Shown: one piece after another, positions 46,261 through 58,451 of the stretch | How the letters are laid out: each line of letters starts with the position of its first letter | Position numbering within the stretch: position 1 is the stretch's first letter | Assembly (NCBI GenBank): GCA_015501075.1 | Contig: JADNYJ010000130.1 | Location: 53,455 to 117,454 of the forward strand | From: Gymnopilus junonius | Taxonomy: Eukaryota > Basidiomycota > Agaricomycetes > Agaricales > Galerinaceae | Direction of reading: 5' to 3' | DNA: 64,000 nucleotides | The notes under the pieces: model-generated | Told to the model about the DNA's origin: nothing | The model's database searches: none | The model's input: the letters and a program-made list of their open reading frames with translations, nothing else | Translations under genes and position numbers: made by a program

Positions 46261-47054
46261 GGCTCACTTTCTATAGGTGTGGGCCAAATACGATATAACT
46301 GAGTTTGAAAATATAATCATGTACAAACAAAGTAACTCGGCCAAATAATGCGGCTACTTCGACATGTTCTGGGGCGCGAAAGTCCAGAACCAGAGCATAA
46401 ATCAGTGAGATGAGCCTGATTCCCGAACATGGGGTAAATTTTAGAATATTTGACCTTTTCCTTAGCTCGGGAGGCCACTCAATGAACACCACTGTACAAG
46501 GAAACTCGTTAGGTCAGCGAAGGCAGGTGATGAACTGGCCCTTTTGCATACATTCTTTCGAAGATTGGAAGGCATCTGGAGAGCTTGAAAAATAAGATAA
46601 AAATTTTAATCTGGGTAACATTTAAAGAGGATGGGGAGGGTGTGCGAAGCGCACTAGAAAAATAAATAATCCTGTTCATTTGAGGTAGATAACTCAAAAA
46701 TCCACCCTGTTCTCCTCCCCACCCTGGAGTATTTGAAAGGCATCTATGCAATTCACAGTTTTTGGTGCATATGCATATTGAGAGGGCCGCGCGAAGCGCG
46801 GTAGGAAAAAATAATGTGCTACTCGGACCTACCCAAATCAAGGACCAGATCAATTTCATACCCAAATGCGCGAAGCGCGCCTCGAAAAAATGGACTGCTT
46901 TCGGCTGCTGCAGATTTCATCAAATCATGGCATGCTAGATGACCTTCACCTATATAGACACTGCGTGATTTATTTATTTCTTTCCTCCCTTCTTCGATTT
47001 AATTTATTTAATTTATTTAATATTAGGCGGGCCCACACCTATAGAAAGTGAGCC
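46261..47054. mobile_element. inverted-repeat element with GCGAAGCGC hairpins
   Basis: Perfect 25-base terminal inverted repeats start GGCTCACTTTCTATAGGTGT at 46261 and end at 47054, giving 794 bases. I cannot find an intact target duplication. Three GC-rich hairpins lie inside at 46642-46654, 46787-46801 and 46868-46880, each a 5-6-base stem closing around AAG or GAA, each followed by a short A-rich run. A minus frame at 46509-46865 is non-coding by appearance. Confidence 0.7.
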
Positions 47055-47193
47055 ATTCTTAGTACTACGATGAATTTAGAGTCCGAAGGCAGATGTGCAC
47101 TAAGTACTTAGTTGGATAGCAAGTTCTTCTATTGCCCGATTTTTTAATATTGTATATGATGCTTGTTACATATGCTTTGCTATACAGTAGTAC

Positions 47194-47987
47194 TACTGTA
47201 CTGAACCGACCAACTCTTCGGCCACGTGATCATTTTTTTTCACCGCCTCTGCGAAGACACTCACGCGGAGAAGTAAATTTAGTGCAAATCTGATCCACGC
47301 CAATTCGTGGATCTTTTAACATTTCAGATGGGAGCGAGAGAGCATAGGGCTCTTGAGTAGTGTACAGATAGTAAATAAGTAGTAGAAATAGAAAAAGAAA
47401 AGGAAGAGTAGGGAGAGGAGGGTGGGTTGCGAAAAAGGATGTATTCTGTCTGTAATAGAATAGTTAGCAACCTGAAAAGAAGATTCGGCGGAGCCGTAGA
47501 CGTTAGCACCGCACCGTGCACAGATAGTAGCTCCTTGAAAATAGATAGGCAGAGCCTTTACGAAGCTACTAGCAATAGAGAGGTGAGGCTGCTAACGTCA
47601 GAAGGGAGAAGCACGATGTGCTTACCTGGGTGTCGCAGAGAAAAGCTGGCAACCAGCGAGCGATGGCCCAGGGCTATAACTACTCTCCGCGCCATCCTTG
47701 TCTGAATCAGCCTGCTAATTCAATAGCGCTAAGACAGATCGACGTGGGGAGTCAGCCTATGATGAGGGTAAAGACAATAAAGTCTTACCAAATGCTGATT
47801 CAGCGAGGCCAAATCAGGCTAGAACGGAGCTCGGCCCAGAGGCCTCCGAAAACGCTCCCTACCCTTGGAATCCACGTTTACGCCGAACAATTCCCCAAAA
47901 TCATGATAAATCGAGAAAAAATTATTGCCGGGGTCAAAAAAAATCGGTGTGACGCGTGACCGAAGAGTTGGTCAGTTCAGTACAGTA
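47194..47987. mobile_element. inverted-repeat element with TA ends (Tc1/mariner-like candidate)
   Basis: Ends are near-perfect inverted copies beginning CTGTACTGAAC and continuing for about 30 bases through CCAACTCTTCGG, with TA flanking both sides (47194-47195 and 47986-47987). Total length with the TA is 794 bases. Interior frames (47427-47705 and 47618-47959) have no transposase motif. Confidence 0.65.
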
Positions 47988-49821
47988 ATCGTGCATTGTT
48001 TCTACACCAAGTACTTTCATCCTCTTCTTCTTTTTCCTGGTGTTCTTGTATTTGGATTTTCGTTAATTAAGCGATTTCGGTTTGGATTGTGAACTTTTCA
48101 TTCCAGTGTTGGTAGTCAGATTGGTGAAAGTATTGAATTTTGATTGAATTCAATGTTCTTGCAGGTAAGATTTATGCCATTATTCCACTTAGATGTCCCC
48201 TTCTTGGGATGATATTTGGGCTCTCAAGAGAAAGGGGGTGATAGAAATGGAAGCTGCCAAGGTAACTTCCTGTCCTCGCAAGGAGGCGTGCTGTAAAATG
48301 GGGAGTCCAGGCATTGCCCGTAGGGCCATTTACCGGAATTTAAAGGTGGAAATGTTCATTTACGTAATGTTTATGTTACAGCAGTCACGCACTAACTCAT
48401 ACGATAAGATAAGATAAGAATAGCCATACACTCCTTTCATGATCAACTTCGGCACTACATCCTCCTGTTCATGATCATAAGTACTCTGATAATCTTCGTT
48501 AATTTTATATATATTTTGAATCCTGGATTAGCCTGGTAAAAAAATTGTTAAGAGGTGAGAAATTTCGAACGGCGAAGCGACCTGAAAACAATAAGGCCTT
48601 GGCAGATTGTGCGGAAATGCATCTGCACCATTGTGTCAATAGAGCAAACCACGGTAACCGGTAACCTGCCATAGAACGCTTATTGCAACCTTATTCTTTT
48701 CGAGGACGCGTGGCGGCCTTCTCGAAACTTTCTCCCTCTTGAATGAGTCAAATCATACAGCTTATTGTGTGGTGCAAGGCATAGCAGTGACTGACAATAA
48801 GAAGAGTGTTACCCAGGACGGATTTAAATAGACAATGGGTAAGGAAATGACAGTGAGTGCCGTAATTTATCGTCTAGACTGCGCAGCCACTATCTTAGCC
48901 TGGTCAACGTGAAAGATGTACCGCCGAGTTGCCCTTTGCTTACCCTCGTCTATATTTAACGTTGGCTTATTGTTTCTCGTACGGTTTACTTACAGTATAA
49001 GATGCGGCACTTGATGATTTGCGACTTACTTCATTTTTCTTATTAAGAGGCAAACCAACCCCAGCAGCTGCCTGCATTTCGCTCCTTCTTTATATCGGCA
49101 AGACGATGGATTCCTTTGAAGCTGTTTTCTCTTTCTTCATTTTTACGAACGCTTCCAATGAGAAGCAAGATAGTACACCGAAATCATCCCTTCCGGCAGA
49201 CGAGGAACGCGGCGGATATGCTGGAAATTGTTACTGTGTCGTCACGTAGTCAGACCGGGGCTTGACTAGGCTGCAGCGACCCATTTAACTTCATCTCTGT
49301 AAGTACAACTTCCCTTTTTTCAATCACCTCCGAATGTGAAGCCGAACGTCCCCTAGATTCATTATTGTTATTCACAATCATTCATACCCTACTATTCGAT
49401 CTACGATACCCAGCGCCATGCTCCCCTTGCATAACCCTTACTGCCCGCACGTAAATCAGCTTATCATTCAATTATTCCTTGCTAAAGCAAGTGGCATTCA
49501 GATTGGCGAGGACTTTGACAGTCACTTTTGGACATTCAACACGACATTTTTATGATGCTTGGTAGCCTTTATTAGGATCCTAAACACGTTCCTTTCCGTC
49601 TTTTTATTCTGTTTGCCCTCTATGTTACAAGCATCTTTGCCGCAAAAATTCACTACGACCCCTTTCCTCACGTCTGTATTATTACCACCCCCCCTCCACG
49701 AAGCATGTACTCTAGTACGTCTGTATACATAGTTGATGTATTGCCCACTCGTCAAATACGCGTACGACGACGGAATCTTTCATGGTGTAAATCGACTACA
49801 GCGCCTGGTAACGATGGTTAA
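47988..49821. other. stretch with no recognisable gene
   Basis: About 1.8 kb. A 74-codon plus frame at 48193-48417 has no motif. A short GATAA microsatellite is at about 48403. Another GCGAAGCG motif occurs near 48573. Confidence 0.35.
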
Positions 49822-52315
49822 TCAAGAAGATGAAGCCGATGTACTTGCGCCTTCATTGTCGTTGTCCTTTCCTCTCCCAGAATACACCTTTGCCTGCTCA
49901 CGCGCTTCCATGATTTCCTCCTCAAGAACTTCTTCAAGCCGAAAACATAACTTCTCGATGATCCACTCCGTTTCTGTGAGGTTACTCAAGAGCGGACCGT
50001 GGTCTCCTAGCCACGTCCATTCCCAGTCGTCATTATGCTGTTCTCCATGGGCATTAGCTGGCTCAGGTACGTGGATCGTCAAAGAGTGTCCTGGAGCTGG
50101 CGCGGCACCTGACAAGACGGACGGAGTCTTTATTGGAGCACTAGTCGGGGCGTCCACTGAGTCGGTCTCTCGCTTTTGTCTGTCTCGCGAATGACGGTCC
50201 CACTCCGCGCCGTATTCCCTCTCACCCAGCATTTCTAGCCAACGCACCCACTCTTGCCACGTATACTTTTTTGGCGGTGTGACTCTCATATCCTTCGCCA
50301 GAATAGCTATCTCCCTCGCCAGACTGGCAGAAGGACTTCCTTCTCGACCTTCTTCTTCTTCGAAGTGTTCAATGTCACTACCAATCCGCTCGACATCCTG
50401 CCCCAGCCTCTTTTGCCTGTCCGTGGAATCCGTTCCCGTAGAGTGCGCTACACCCTGGCGGGTTCTCTTCGATTTGGAACGCCTCCTCTTCCTCCTCTTC
50501 CTTCTCCTAATTTTTTTATTCTTTTCTGCCTTTCGCTCAGGCAGGATCGTCCAGCTGCTAAACCACAGGGTAAATTGTTCCACCCATTGGACCACCGTAT
50601 CGGCCATATTTGAAATGAATACGGTCATTGCGGGGATTGAAATCAGACTCCATAGAACGAAAAAGGGTTTCCCAGAAGTTGACGTGGGGTAGAAGTCGCC
50701 ATAGCCGATAGTAAGAAGGCTGGTGTATGTGAAGTAGATAGAGACAGGATACGTCCATCCCTGGGATTTCTACGATGGAACGGTCAGCATCAGAAAATCT
50801 GAATGGGATAATCGGCGCGAACATGTTCACAAGACCAGAATATAAGAGAGCCTCCGAACCAAAGAAGCGCGACAACAGTGAACGACGCGCTCAATGCGGT
50901 ATAACGTTCTGTGGCCTCGACATGAGCCTCAATAAATCGCATCAATTCAAATTCTGCGCGGTGCCAGGGTCCAACGTGATCCTCCTTTTTAAACGGAGTC
51001 CCGGCCTGTTTCTCGAATTGACGGGGGAGGCGCGTGAGGTACTGTTCCTTTTTCATTTTCCGCCACCTCTGAAAAGGAGATAAAGGTGTCCGAGAATCTT
51101 CGGAAGGAGTCTCAATTTCCTCCAGAGTGGCCGCATGTCGCCTCCTTTTCAATAAGTTGATTTTCCATTTCTCGCGGTCTCTGCCTAGATGTCGACGTAC
51201 CACCTTCACCTTTGCACGCTCTAGCACCAGGCCACGCACGCTGTTGATAACAAGACCAAGGAGGGTAATTCCAAGCGCAGCATATGGGATGAGAATCATG
51301 CGAGAACTGGTCCTTGTTAGAGGGAAGTCGGATCCTAGACCAATAGTGAGAAGGGTATAGTCAGCCCAGTATACGCCATCAGAGAATCCCCAGTGCTCGA
51401 TTCTGGCGAACACTCCGGCGCCGAGTGCTAGATAAAGTGTGAAGGAAATAGTTTGAAGCATCAAGGTCCGCTGTGGGCCGGTAAGAATGGAAAATGAAGG
51501 TCGATAAGCGTGAAAAACGACAGCTCCAAGGGTAGAAAAGAGTAACAAAGTCGAGATGCAGAAGTACAGGATGCACGAGATCATGGCGTAGTAATACGAC
51601 TGAGAAAATTTGAACTGGTTTGATGGGTCCAGTTGCGGATGGTGAATTACGCCGATTGGAATGAGAAGCAATATGCAAGATATGTACCTAAATATGTCAG
51701 AAGAGAGTAGGAAGTTGAAGTATAGAATACCGTACCAGAAGGTAATCGTGATAGGTTGGGCTGTTGAGTATCGGACTCGTCGAGCAAAGTTGAACAAGAG
51801 AGAAAGGTTCGCTAAGAGAGCACAAAATAAGGAGAAGGAATTCATGATGATAAGCCTGGCATGGTGAGAAGCTTCAGTGTTTAAATTGTCGAACAGATTT
51901 TGCTACCTACCACGTCGGATCAGGTACTCTTCTTTCGTCATTTCTTACCAGCCGCCAAGACTGACTGAGAGCGCAAACAGAAAATAAGTTTGCAACTGGA
52001 CCGAACGTTCCCGCGAAGAGAGGGAAGGCGGTGGATGAAAACCACCAAAAGCTTTACGACCGCAATGAGTGACGACGAGAATAAGAAGATGGAGGCCGTA
52101 CGTTGGCTGGTACAACCCTGCTGCCTCAGGGTCGTCACCATCGTATCCATACGAGTTCCTTCTCCGGTGACGCTTCGGTTAGATTGCTTTCTCACTTCCC
52201 GCCTGATGCTCCACCTTCAGGTGAGAGGTCTCCTGCTTCGTTGTGGGATAGTGATGCTCTCCATCCTCGACTTTGACCTCGGCGTGTTGAACAACGTCCT
52301 GCAGTCCTGGGTCAT
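49822..52315 (-). CDS. TOK1: TOK-type two-pore outward-rectifier potassium channel
   Basis: The minus-strand gene has several exons. The N-terminal exon (ATG at 52315; acidic, soluble) is followed by an exon with YGYDGDDPEAAG. The junction at about 52111/52060 gives PTFWWFSSTAFPLFAG, then FGPVANLFSVCAL, SWRLVRNDERRVPDPTW and MNSFSLFCALL. Pore loop 1 is TLLTIGLGSDFPL and pore loop 2 is TSLLTIGYGDFYPT, the two-pore signature of fungal TOK channels (eight membrane spans). A strongly basic tract (KKIRRRKRRKRRRS) and a long Glu/Arg-rich C-terminal tail follow, ending at 49822. The channel should release K+ across the plasma membrane on depolarisation. One junction in the soluble N terminus (about 52240-52165) is not resolved. 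Pore motifs are intact. Confidence 0.85.
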
Positions 52316-53648
52316 TCATAAGATGTTCAATGAGATTTACAGAACGGTGAAGTAGGAATAGCGTCGCCGATCAAGAAACGCATCGGGATTTCCAAATTGT
52401 TTGAGCTGGGTCAAGGCGTTGTTCAAGGTGAATCGTCACTGGAATTCTAAAGAGGAGGCTAAGACCTAGACCTTGATAACCGAAATTCGGCAAGACGAAA
52501 TGCCGCCATCGGCAAAACAACATGTGATCCGTCTTTCGGAATTATGGTATATTGAGCCAGCAGGAGCACAAGGTTGAAAATTGAAATTCTGAGGTGAAAC
52601 GTGCATTGAGGCTCAGACTAGAACCACGGCCACGTTCACGAAGATATTCATATATCTATTGCAGGAAAGAATGTCATCTACAGTTCTTGGGACTTCCTAT
52701 CAACATACGCCTTTATTGTTAGTAATATTACGTGTCCACCGCACAAACCAATGGTAGAAACAATCGTTTCACAGCACCGCAATGAAATTCGACATCAAAA
52801 GCCTGTATTCTAACTGCCTGAGACAAATGTACTATACAGGAATATCTGGATAATTTGCTCAGCCAATACATGGCGATAATGGGTACGTTTCTTGATGTCA
52901 GGTACAATTCTGAAAATTTGTTCCCTCGCACAGAGCCCTTGTTCCAGACTGTCGCCTTTTTCAGGTATTGCGGAGCAGTTCATTTCTAGTCATTTAGTCG
53001 ACCTCTCTATTCCTCGAACTAGACTTGAATCCGCCATAAATACACATGCATCCTCGAAACTCGCATTCGACTAGTAGAACTTAGAATGTTAATTAAAAAT
53101 AACAAAGCGAACTCTCTTTAATTTTTCGCCGCAGGTGCTGATGGTGGGCCCAGGGAATCGGAAGTCGTACCCGCCAGCGTTAAGAGAAGCAGAAGACAGT
53201 AGCATGTGCTCCGGTGGGCAGGTGTATGGTATCGTCAGCTAGGAGTAGGAAGGGAGTTGATCGACTATGCGTTGGAAGTGATCAAATCCTTCAAGCGGAG
53301 AAAGATGAAGCCAGAAAAGACGGAGGGAAGCGAGATAAATAATAAGAATAGATCCATACTTTTGTACATGCCAGTAAACTGAACGAAAAGACGGGTTTCC
53401 CAGTGGAAGAGGTTCAGGCGACTCGGAGGGAGCCTAAATTTGGGTGGCAATTTTGTTGGACTAAAGAGTATTCCTACTTACGTCCCGTATTTACTCAACA
53501 TCCTATATAATGCATTGATTCGTCGGGGGAATGGCATTGGCAAGGGAATGGAAGTGCAGTAAGCGTCGGACGGTCACATCACTCATTTAAAGTCCGCCTG
53601 GGCGACTGCCATCATCGCCATCAACGACTTTCAAATTCCACTGCCATT
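52316..53648. other. stretch with no recognisable gene
   Basis: About 1.3 kb between the TOK gene (divergent) and the small membrane protein. Only short frames occur. Confidence 0.35.
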
Positions 53649-54213
53649 ATGTCTCCTGACGAGAAACGCGTCCCTGTCGACATTTCGGGCAGCGAACTCG
53701 AGGCCGCAGCCGATAACGTGAAAACACAACTCATCTCTTCTCGCGATTTCTCTCCTGTCCCTTCCGGCGACCTCTTTGTCTCTGATCCTCCTGAAGATCC
53801 TCGTTTTATCAGACCGTCGCCCTTTCCTCTCAAACGTCTAGCCCTTGTGATCTTCTTGGCTTATCTCTTCTGGCTTGGATTCCAAGTGTGTCCACCCTTG
53901 CTAGAAGGAAAGAAAAATTCCAAGGTCATCTATGCCTCGAGGTACGTTCCTGCACATAGTCTAGTCTCGGAAAATTTCTTATGATCCTATGTGTCGCTAC
54001 AGATACTCAAAGGACCACCTATTCCGTCCCGCCGCCAGTCCTGTCGTCACGGAAACACTGCGAAACGGCCGCATACGAATTAGAGGTGCGCTTCCGACCC
54101 CGACAGATTCACCCATGCCTCTCAAGAAGGCCAGTACAGGAAAAGTTGGTGGGAAAAAGAGAGGCCATAAATCCAAGACAAAGAGGGAGGCTGGTGGGGA
54201 GAAGGGGATGTAG
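53649..54213 (+). CDS. small single-span membrane protein, paralogue 1
   Basis: Exon 1 is 53649-53941 and exon 2 is 54003-54213, joined within an Arg codon, about 167 residues. An acidic cytosolic N terminus leads to DPRFIRPSPFPLKR and one membrane segment (LALVIFLAYLFWLGF), then a Lys/Arg-rich luminal tail (GGKKRGHKSKTKR). The motif DPRF-x-x-P-x-P plus one span is also present in the gene at 60343-60699, so these are diverged paralogues. I do not recognise a named family; the topology suggests a type II protein of the secretory membranes. Confidence 0.7.
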
Positions 54214-56725
54214 TCGTTTAGTAATGTCTGACTCCCTTTCTTTTTCCTTGGTCTTTTTATTGACTTATGTTGGATACGTAGATTGGACCAACGATTTGTC
54301 GTATATACCCTAATCCCATTCTTATTCTGTGAGCTCACCGTGTCTATGGTGATTCAATGCGAGCCTTGTTTGCTTCTGAGGTATCCCTCAGTGCCTTTTT
54401 ACTTGAAGTCTACAAGGACGTTGGTTCGATCTTTAATATCTCGAATATACGAGCGGTGTCATACTTTTATTATTGTTGCCATGTACTGATAGCTCTTCTT
54501 ATAGGTAAACTCTACTGTGCGACGAAATCGAAGTTCAACGACGATCTTAAAGGAAGTGAGCCATGGTACAGCAAGTTGAGTCTTCGCCTTGGGTTCCTCG
54601 TACATACGTTCAATCCCTGCAGTTTCATATGGTCTGACGCTTACATGTCATTCGCCAAAAGACACGATCGTGGTGACTGATACAGGTTGCCGCCATTATC
54701 AGCATCCTACGCTGACCTTCCGAAGTCCTTTGGCATATTGTATACATTTCAGCCTGTGGATAGAGAATATCACCGGGTTCACAGCTCAAGCTTCCGCCAT
54801 CGAAATTATGTCAGCGGTACCATATGATCATCTTCAACTCAGATTTTCAATCTCTTCATCCCATCTCTCGGATGCGTAGGCGCTTTACTCGGCCTTGAGG
54901 CGTCAGCCTGTCAAAGTCAAACTCGCCTCCGAGAAAATCGGATTTCGCTATTCCGAAATCCTCGCGCACTCGACCCACAAAATACTGTTGCTTCTCAAAA
55001 GTTTGGACATTTTTAACGCTTTCATGCTTAGATCGACTTGATCTCCAAGGGACACCCGTTCCGATACAAAAAAAGAATGTACGTCAAGAATTACTCAAAA
55101 ACTATCTGAGCAATGCTAACCTCAGTTTAGTCTGTCTCGATGTAGCGCGTTGAAGGCACAGTACGCAATCTTCCAGGTCCAGAGTGAGGCAAACATAACG
55201 GAAGGTATGTGACGAAATCCTCGTTGCAATTTAATCTAGGCTGACAATCTGATTCGAGGTGAAACTTAGTTCCGACTCCCTAAACAACCTTAAGCTTGTT
55301 TACTCATTGCTTGGCAGTCTGGTCATATCTGTACGGGTGAGCCTATCTTCCTCCTTTCGATGCAGTCAGCCTTCTGGTCGTTCTGCTTTGGTAATGACTT
55401 ATAGTAATCTTTCACGCCTGACGAAACCTTAGCACCTCAAAAAGTTTTTGAGCGACGCTTATCCCATTTCACTCCCAATTGAAAACTTCGGAGCGAATGA
55501 CAGGAAGCATTCAATCGGTGTCACCGCTTTGCTCCCCGTTCAATTGTGAGTATCAGCTCATTGCTTGACATCTATCTTTCGATTCCAACAGTGGTCAGCG
55601 GTAAGCTCGTTACTAAATATAGATTGCAGTGCGAATTTTCTTGCGCAGAAAGTCCGAAGTTCACGGTCTTCAAGGGCAAGTATTTAATGACAAGGCTTGC
55701 TCCCTCTATGTTTCCATCGTTCTGAATTCTTGATATTTTTAATTGATATGGGCGTATTCTAACTCGTAGATGATAAAGGTTATTTCTCCGTTACTCATTA
55801 TTTATCGCGTGGCGACTGGATCAGACGCAGCTAAGACGGTCACATTTAATGCTACTGATATAGTCCAGAATGGGTTGGACAGAGCTGAAGCAAACATTCA
55901 TTTCATTGGAACCTCTGTCTCTTCTTCCAGCGAAAGGGCTTAGAGCGTCGGAGAGCAGAGTTCTTTTGCTTGATCATTTTATTGTCTGGTGGTTGGAAAT
56001 AATTTGGCTAGCTAGGGCCGTACTTACCGTTACACTCTTTACATCTTCGTGTTATCATTATGTGTAGGGTGCGTTTTCTTACCGCAGCGCCACCTAAGTC
56101 TTTCTTAACCCACTAATTTAGCAAGGGTCCCGTGGGTTCTCACTTATACTTAGGCTCATCACTCGACCCCCATTGTTCCGACCGTCACCTTAATGAAACC
56201 GAGTATTCTTATAGTTTTGTAAGAGGTTTACTGCCGGAGCCGGTCTCCTTGATGTTAGTTATCGCTCAGTGAACTCCTCGAATATCTCACATCAAAGATC
56301 TTTCGATCAGTGAGCTGCGGCGCCACCTAATCCACTTGAAGGTTTTGAACTGGCAGCCTGTACATCGATAGATTCTGCCAAGTCAAAAGTTCAATTTTGA
56401 CAGCTTGCAAGTCATATTTTCGTTCTACATATCAAATTAATTAGACCTCAGCTACTTTGAACACTAAATCGCGGGGAATGGGCTCTGGGAACGGAAAGAG
56501 CATGTCGCTGAAATCGTCATCTCGGCAGTTAATCCGGTGGACTTCGGTTCCCCACCAGTTAAAAATGTTCCATAGAACACGGCAACAGGGCAGTGGTTTT
56601 GATGTTGCTTATCCATCGTGATCAAGTGTGTATATAATACTCAGTGTTGGGGCACTAGACTCCTTGAACGCTGTCCTCTCTGTCTGAACCTACCTGCTCC
56701 TATTTACTCCCAGCCTCAACTTACG
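54214..56725. other. stretch with decayed membrane-protein exons
   Basis: Intron-like signals frame several short coding-like blocks, e.g. before the GTATGT at about 55206 (QVQSEANIT) and at about 55290-55340 (KLVYSLLGSLVISVR). The frame at 55770-55943 starts VISPLLIIYRVATGS, resembling the C-terminal tail start of multi-span proteins such as the one at 2145-3421. No complete model was obtained; I read it as a degraded or poorly resolved gene. Confidence 0.35.
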
Positions 56726-58048
56726 ATGCTCGAATCGGTATTATATGCAGAATTATTAGAAAATTTACGTGTTCGCAAATGGTCCACTGGTGAGCCTTGA
56801 CTTCCGCCTCCTTGTAACAATCGGTTATTTGACCAATATCTCCAGTTGCGACCCTAGCCGTACTATTGTATGAACATTCAATTACTCTCAAACGTGAAAT
56901 ACGACATATCTGGAGGTTTGTCATGTCTATCGAGCTATTAATAATTAGCAATGTTTTCTAATGCTGCTATATTTTAGACGTCCTTTGACGATGGTTCGAG
57001 CAACGTATTTATTCTCGCGCTACTTTGGTATCCTCACCCAAAGGTCTGCTTTTCATTGCATCAAAGTAAAGGTGCCCTGAACTTTGACCCCAGTGTCACG
57101 ACATATCTCATCCTTAGCCCGCATTTAAATGTCATACCAATATCGGAAGACATCTGTAAAGCATGGTTTGCATTTGGAGTGGCATCTTCAGCGACCTTAT
57201 CGCTTCTTGGATTTCATTCTGATGCTCATGAGTGAGTTTTGTCGCTCATGCCACATTCTTTCGCAGTTCTGAGATAGTGTACCTACGTACATAGTTTACG
57301 CGTTATATCGCAAGGATTTGGAAAATTGGAGTCTTCTTGTCTGTTTTATTTTTCTCCACATCGCAGTCGAAGTCTTCGTTGCACAGAAGGCAGTAGAAGT
57401 GACGTACGATCCTATATGCGACACTACGCAGACCCTTCGGAACTCATTTACTTATGGTATGCTCTCTTGACCTCTGTGCTAACCTCCCTGGCTGACAGTC
57501 TTGTAGTATCTCGATTTGGATTACCCACCTTTCCTTAGGGATATTGACAGGTATCAAGCACGATTTGGTTGCGCTGGGAGCACCGGTAGTAAAGAGACTC
57601 ATCCGAGATGGTGCGTGGGTCATTGCATTAATATGCTGTAAGCTTTATTTTCTGTTTCTGCTCCCGACCTATTGAAATTTAACAAATTTTAGCCTTTTTT
57701 ACGAACAATTGTACCGTACAACATGAATCAACAAGTGGCGCAGGGGCATGTAATCTTCGGGTGAGCATTAAATTTGAATGCCAACGAAAATACTAATAAA
57801 TTCATCTCCTCCACTGCAGGTGGCCGAATGCTTTTATCTCAAGCGGTATGCAAAGGCACCAAAAGTATTCCTTAGACTTTCATCTAAGAATCTCTCCAAT
57901 CTAGTGCTGTCGAGTCATTATGAACATGCAGACTCTAGATTACGTTGAAGCTGATGATGAGAGCATCACTAGCTTTAACGTCGACGATAGTCTGGAGGCA
58001 TTGTCCCTCGAGACTCAACTATCAGAAGAAAGGATCCGAGAGGGCTGA
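56726..58048 (+). pseudogene. DUF6533-type multi-span membrane protein, probably broken
   Basis: Exon 1 (56726-56789) encodes ENLRVRKWST. Later exons give VATLAVLLYEHSITLKREI, IRHIWRRPLTMVRATYLFSRYFGILTQ, then ICKAWFAFGVASSATLSLL, YALYRKDLENWSLLVCFIFL, WITHLSLGILTGIKHDLV and a tail CRVIMNMQTLDYVEADDES, ending at 58048. This order and the RYFGIL and CRVIMNM motifs are those of agaric DUF6533 proteins (about seven spans, function unknown). A one-base shift is needed near 57205 to pass from TLSLL to LDFILML, and the junction near 57450-57507 also fails in frame. So the gene is probably a pseudogene, or it carries sequence errors. Confidence 0.65.
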
Positions 58049-58451
58049 TTACCGACTATTTTGGATTAATAGGTGCGATTTCACTAGTTTTGCGTTTCAG
58101 TGTTTCAAATTTGAATTGTAACATACAGAGGCTCCGGCAGTCTCGGTCTAGCAGCGAGATCAATTACATTGTTGATTGGCTCACGGAAGTATTCGTACGA
58201 CAACAGCAGCCAACGAATAGTCAGCAGACGCTCTTCTAGGGCCCCACGCCAGGCACGTCCACATCCACCCTGTCCAGGTGGTTGTGTTGAGGAAGGGCAC
58301 TACAACTTGTCATCCGAAAACTTCACCCTTCCTATGATGGTCCAGCGTATTCAAAGATCCTGATCGTAAACTGTACTATGGCATAGACGACTGAGTATCG
58401 TACGTGATATGTATCGTAATTATTTATTCAGTTATGTGAATGGTTGGTGTG
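58049..58451. other. intergenic region
   Basis: About 400 bases; a short plus frame at 58169-58363 has no motif. Confidence 0.35.

Noticed and set aside
47427..47959. Overlapping plus frames inside the TA-flanked element as a transposase
   Set aside because: No transposase catalytic motif, and the element is too short for a Tc1/mariner transposase.
49733..50692. Plus-strand frames of up to 153 codons opposite the TOK gene tail
   Set aside because: They lie on the strand opposite the K+ channel exon and show no motif of their own.
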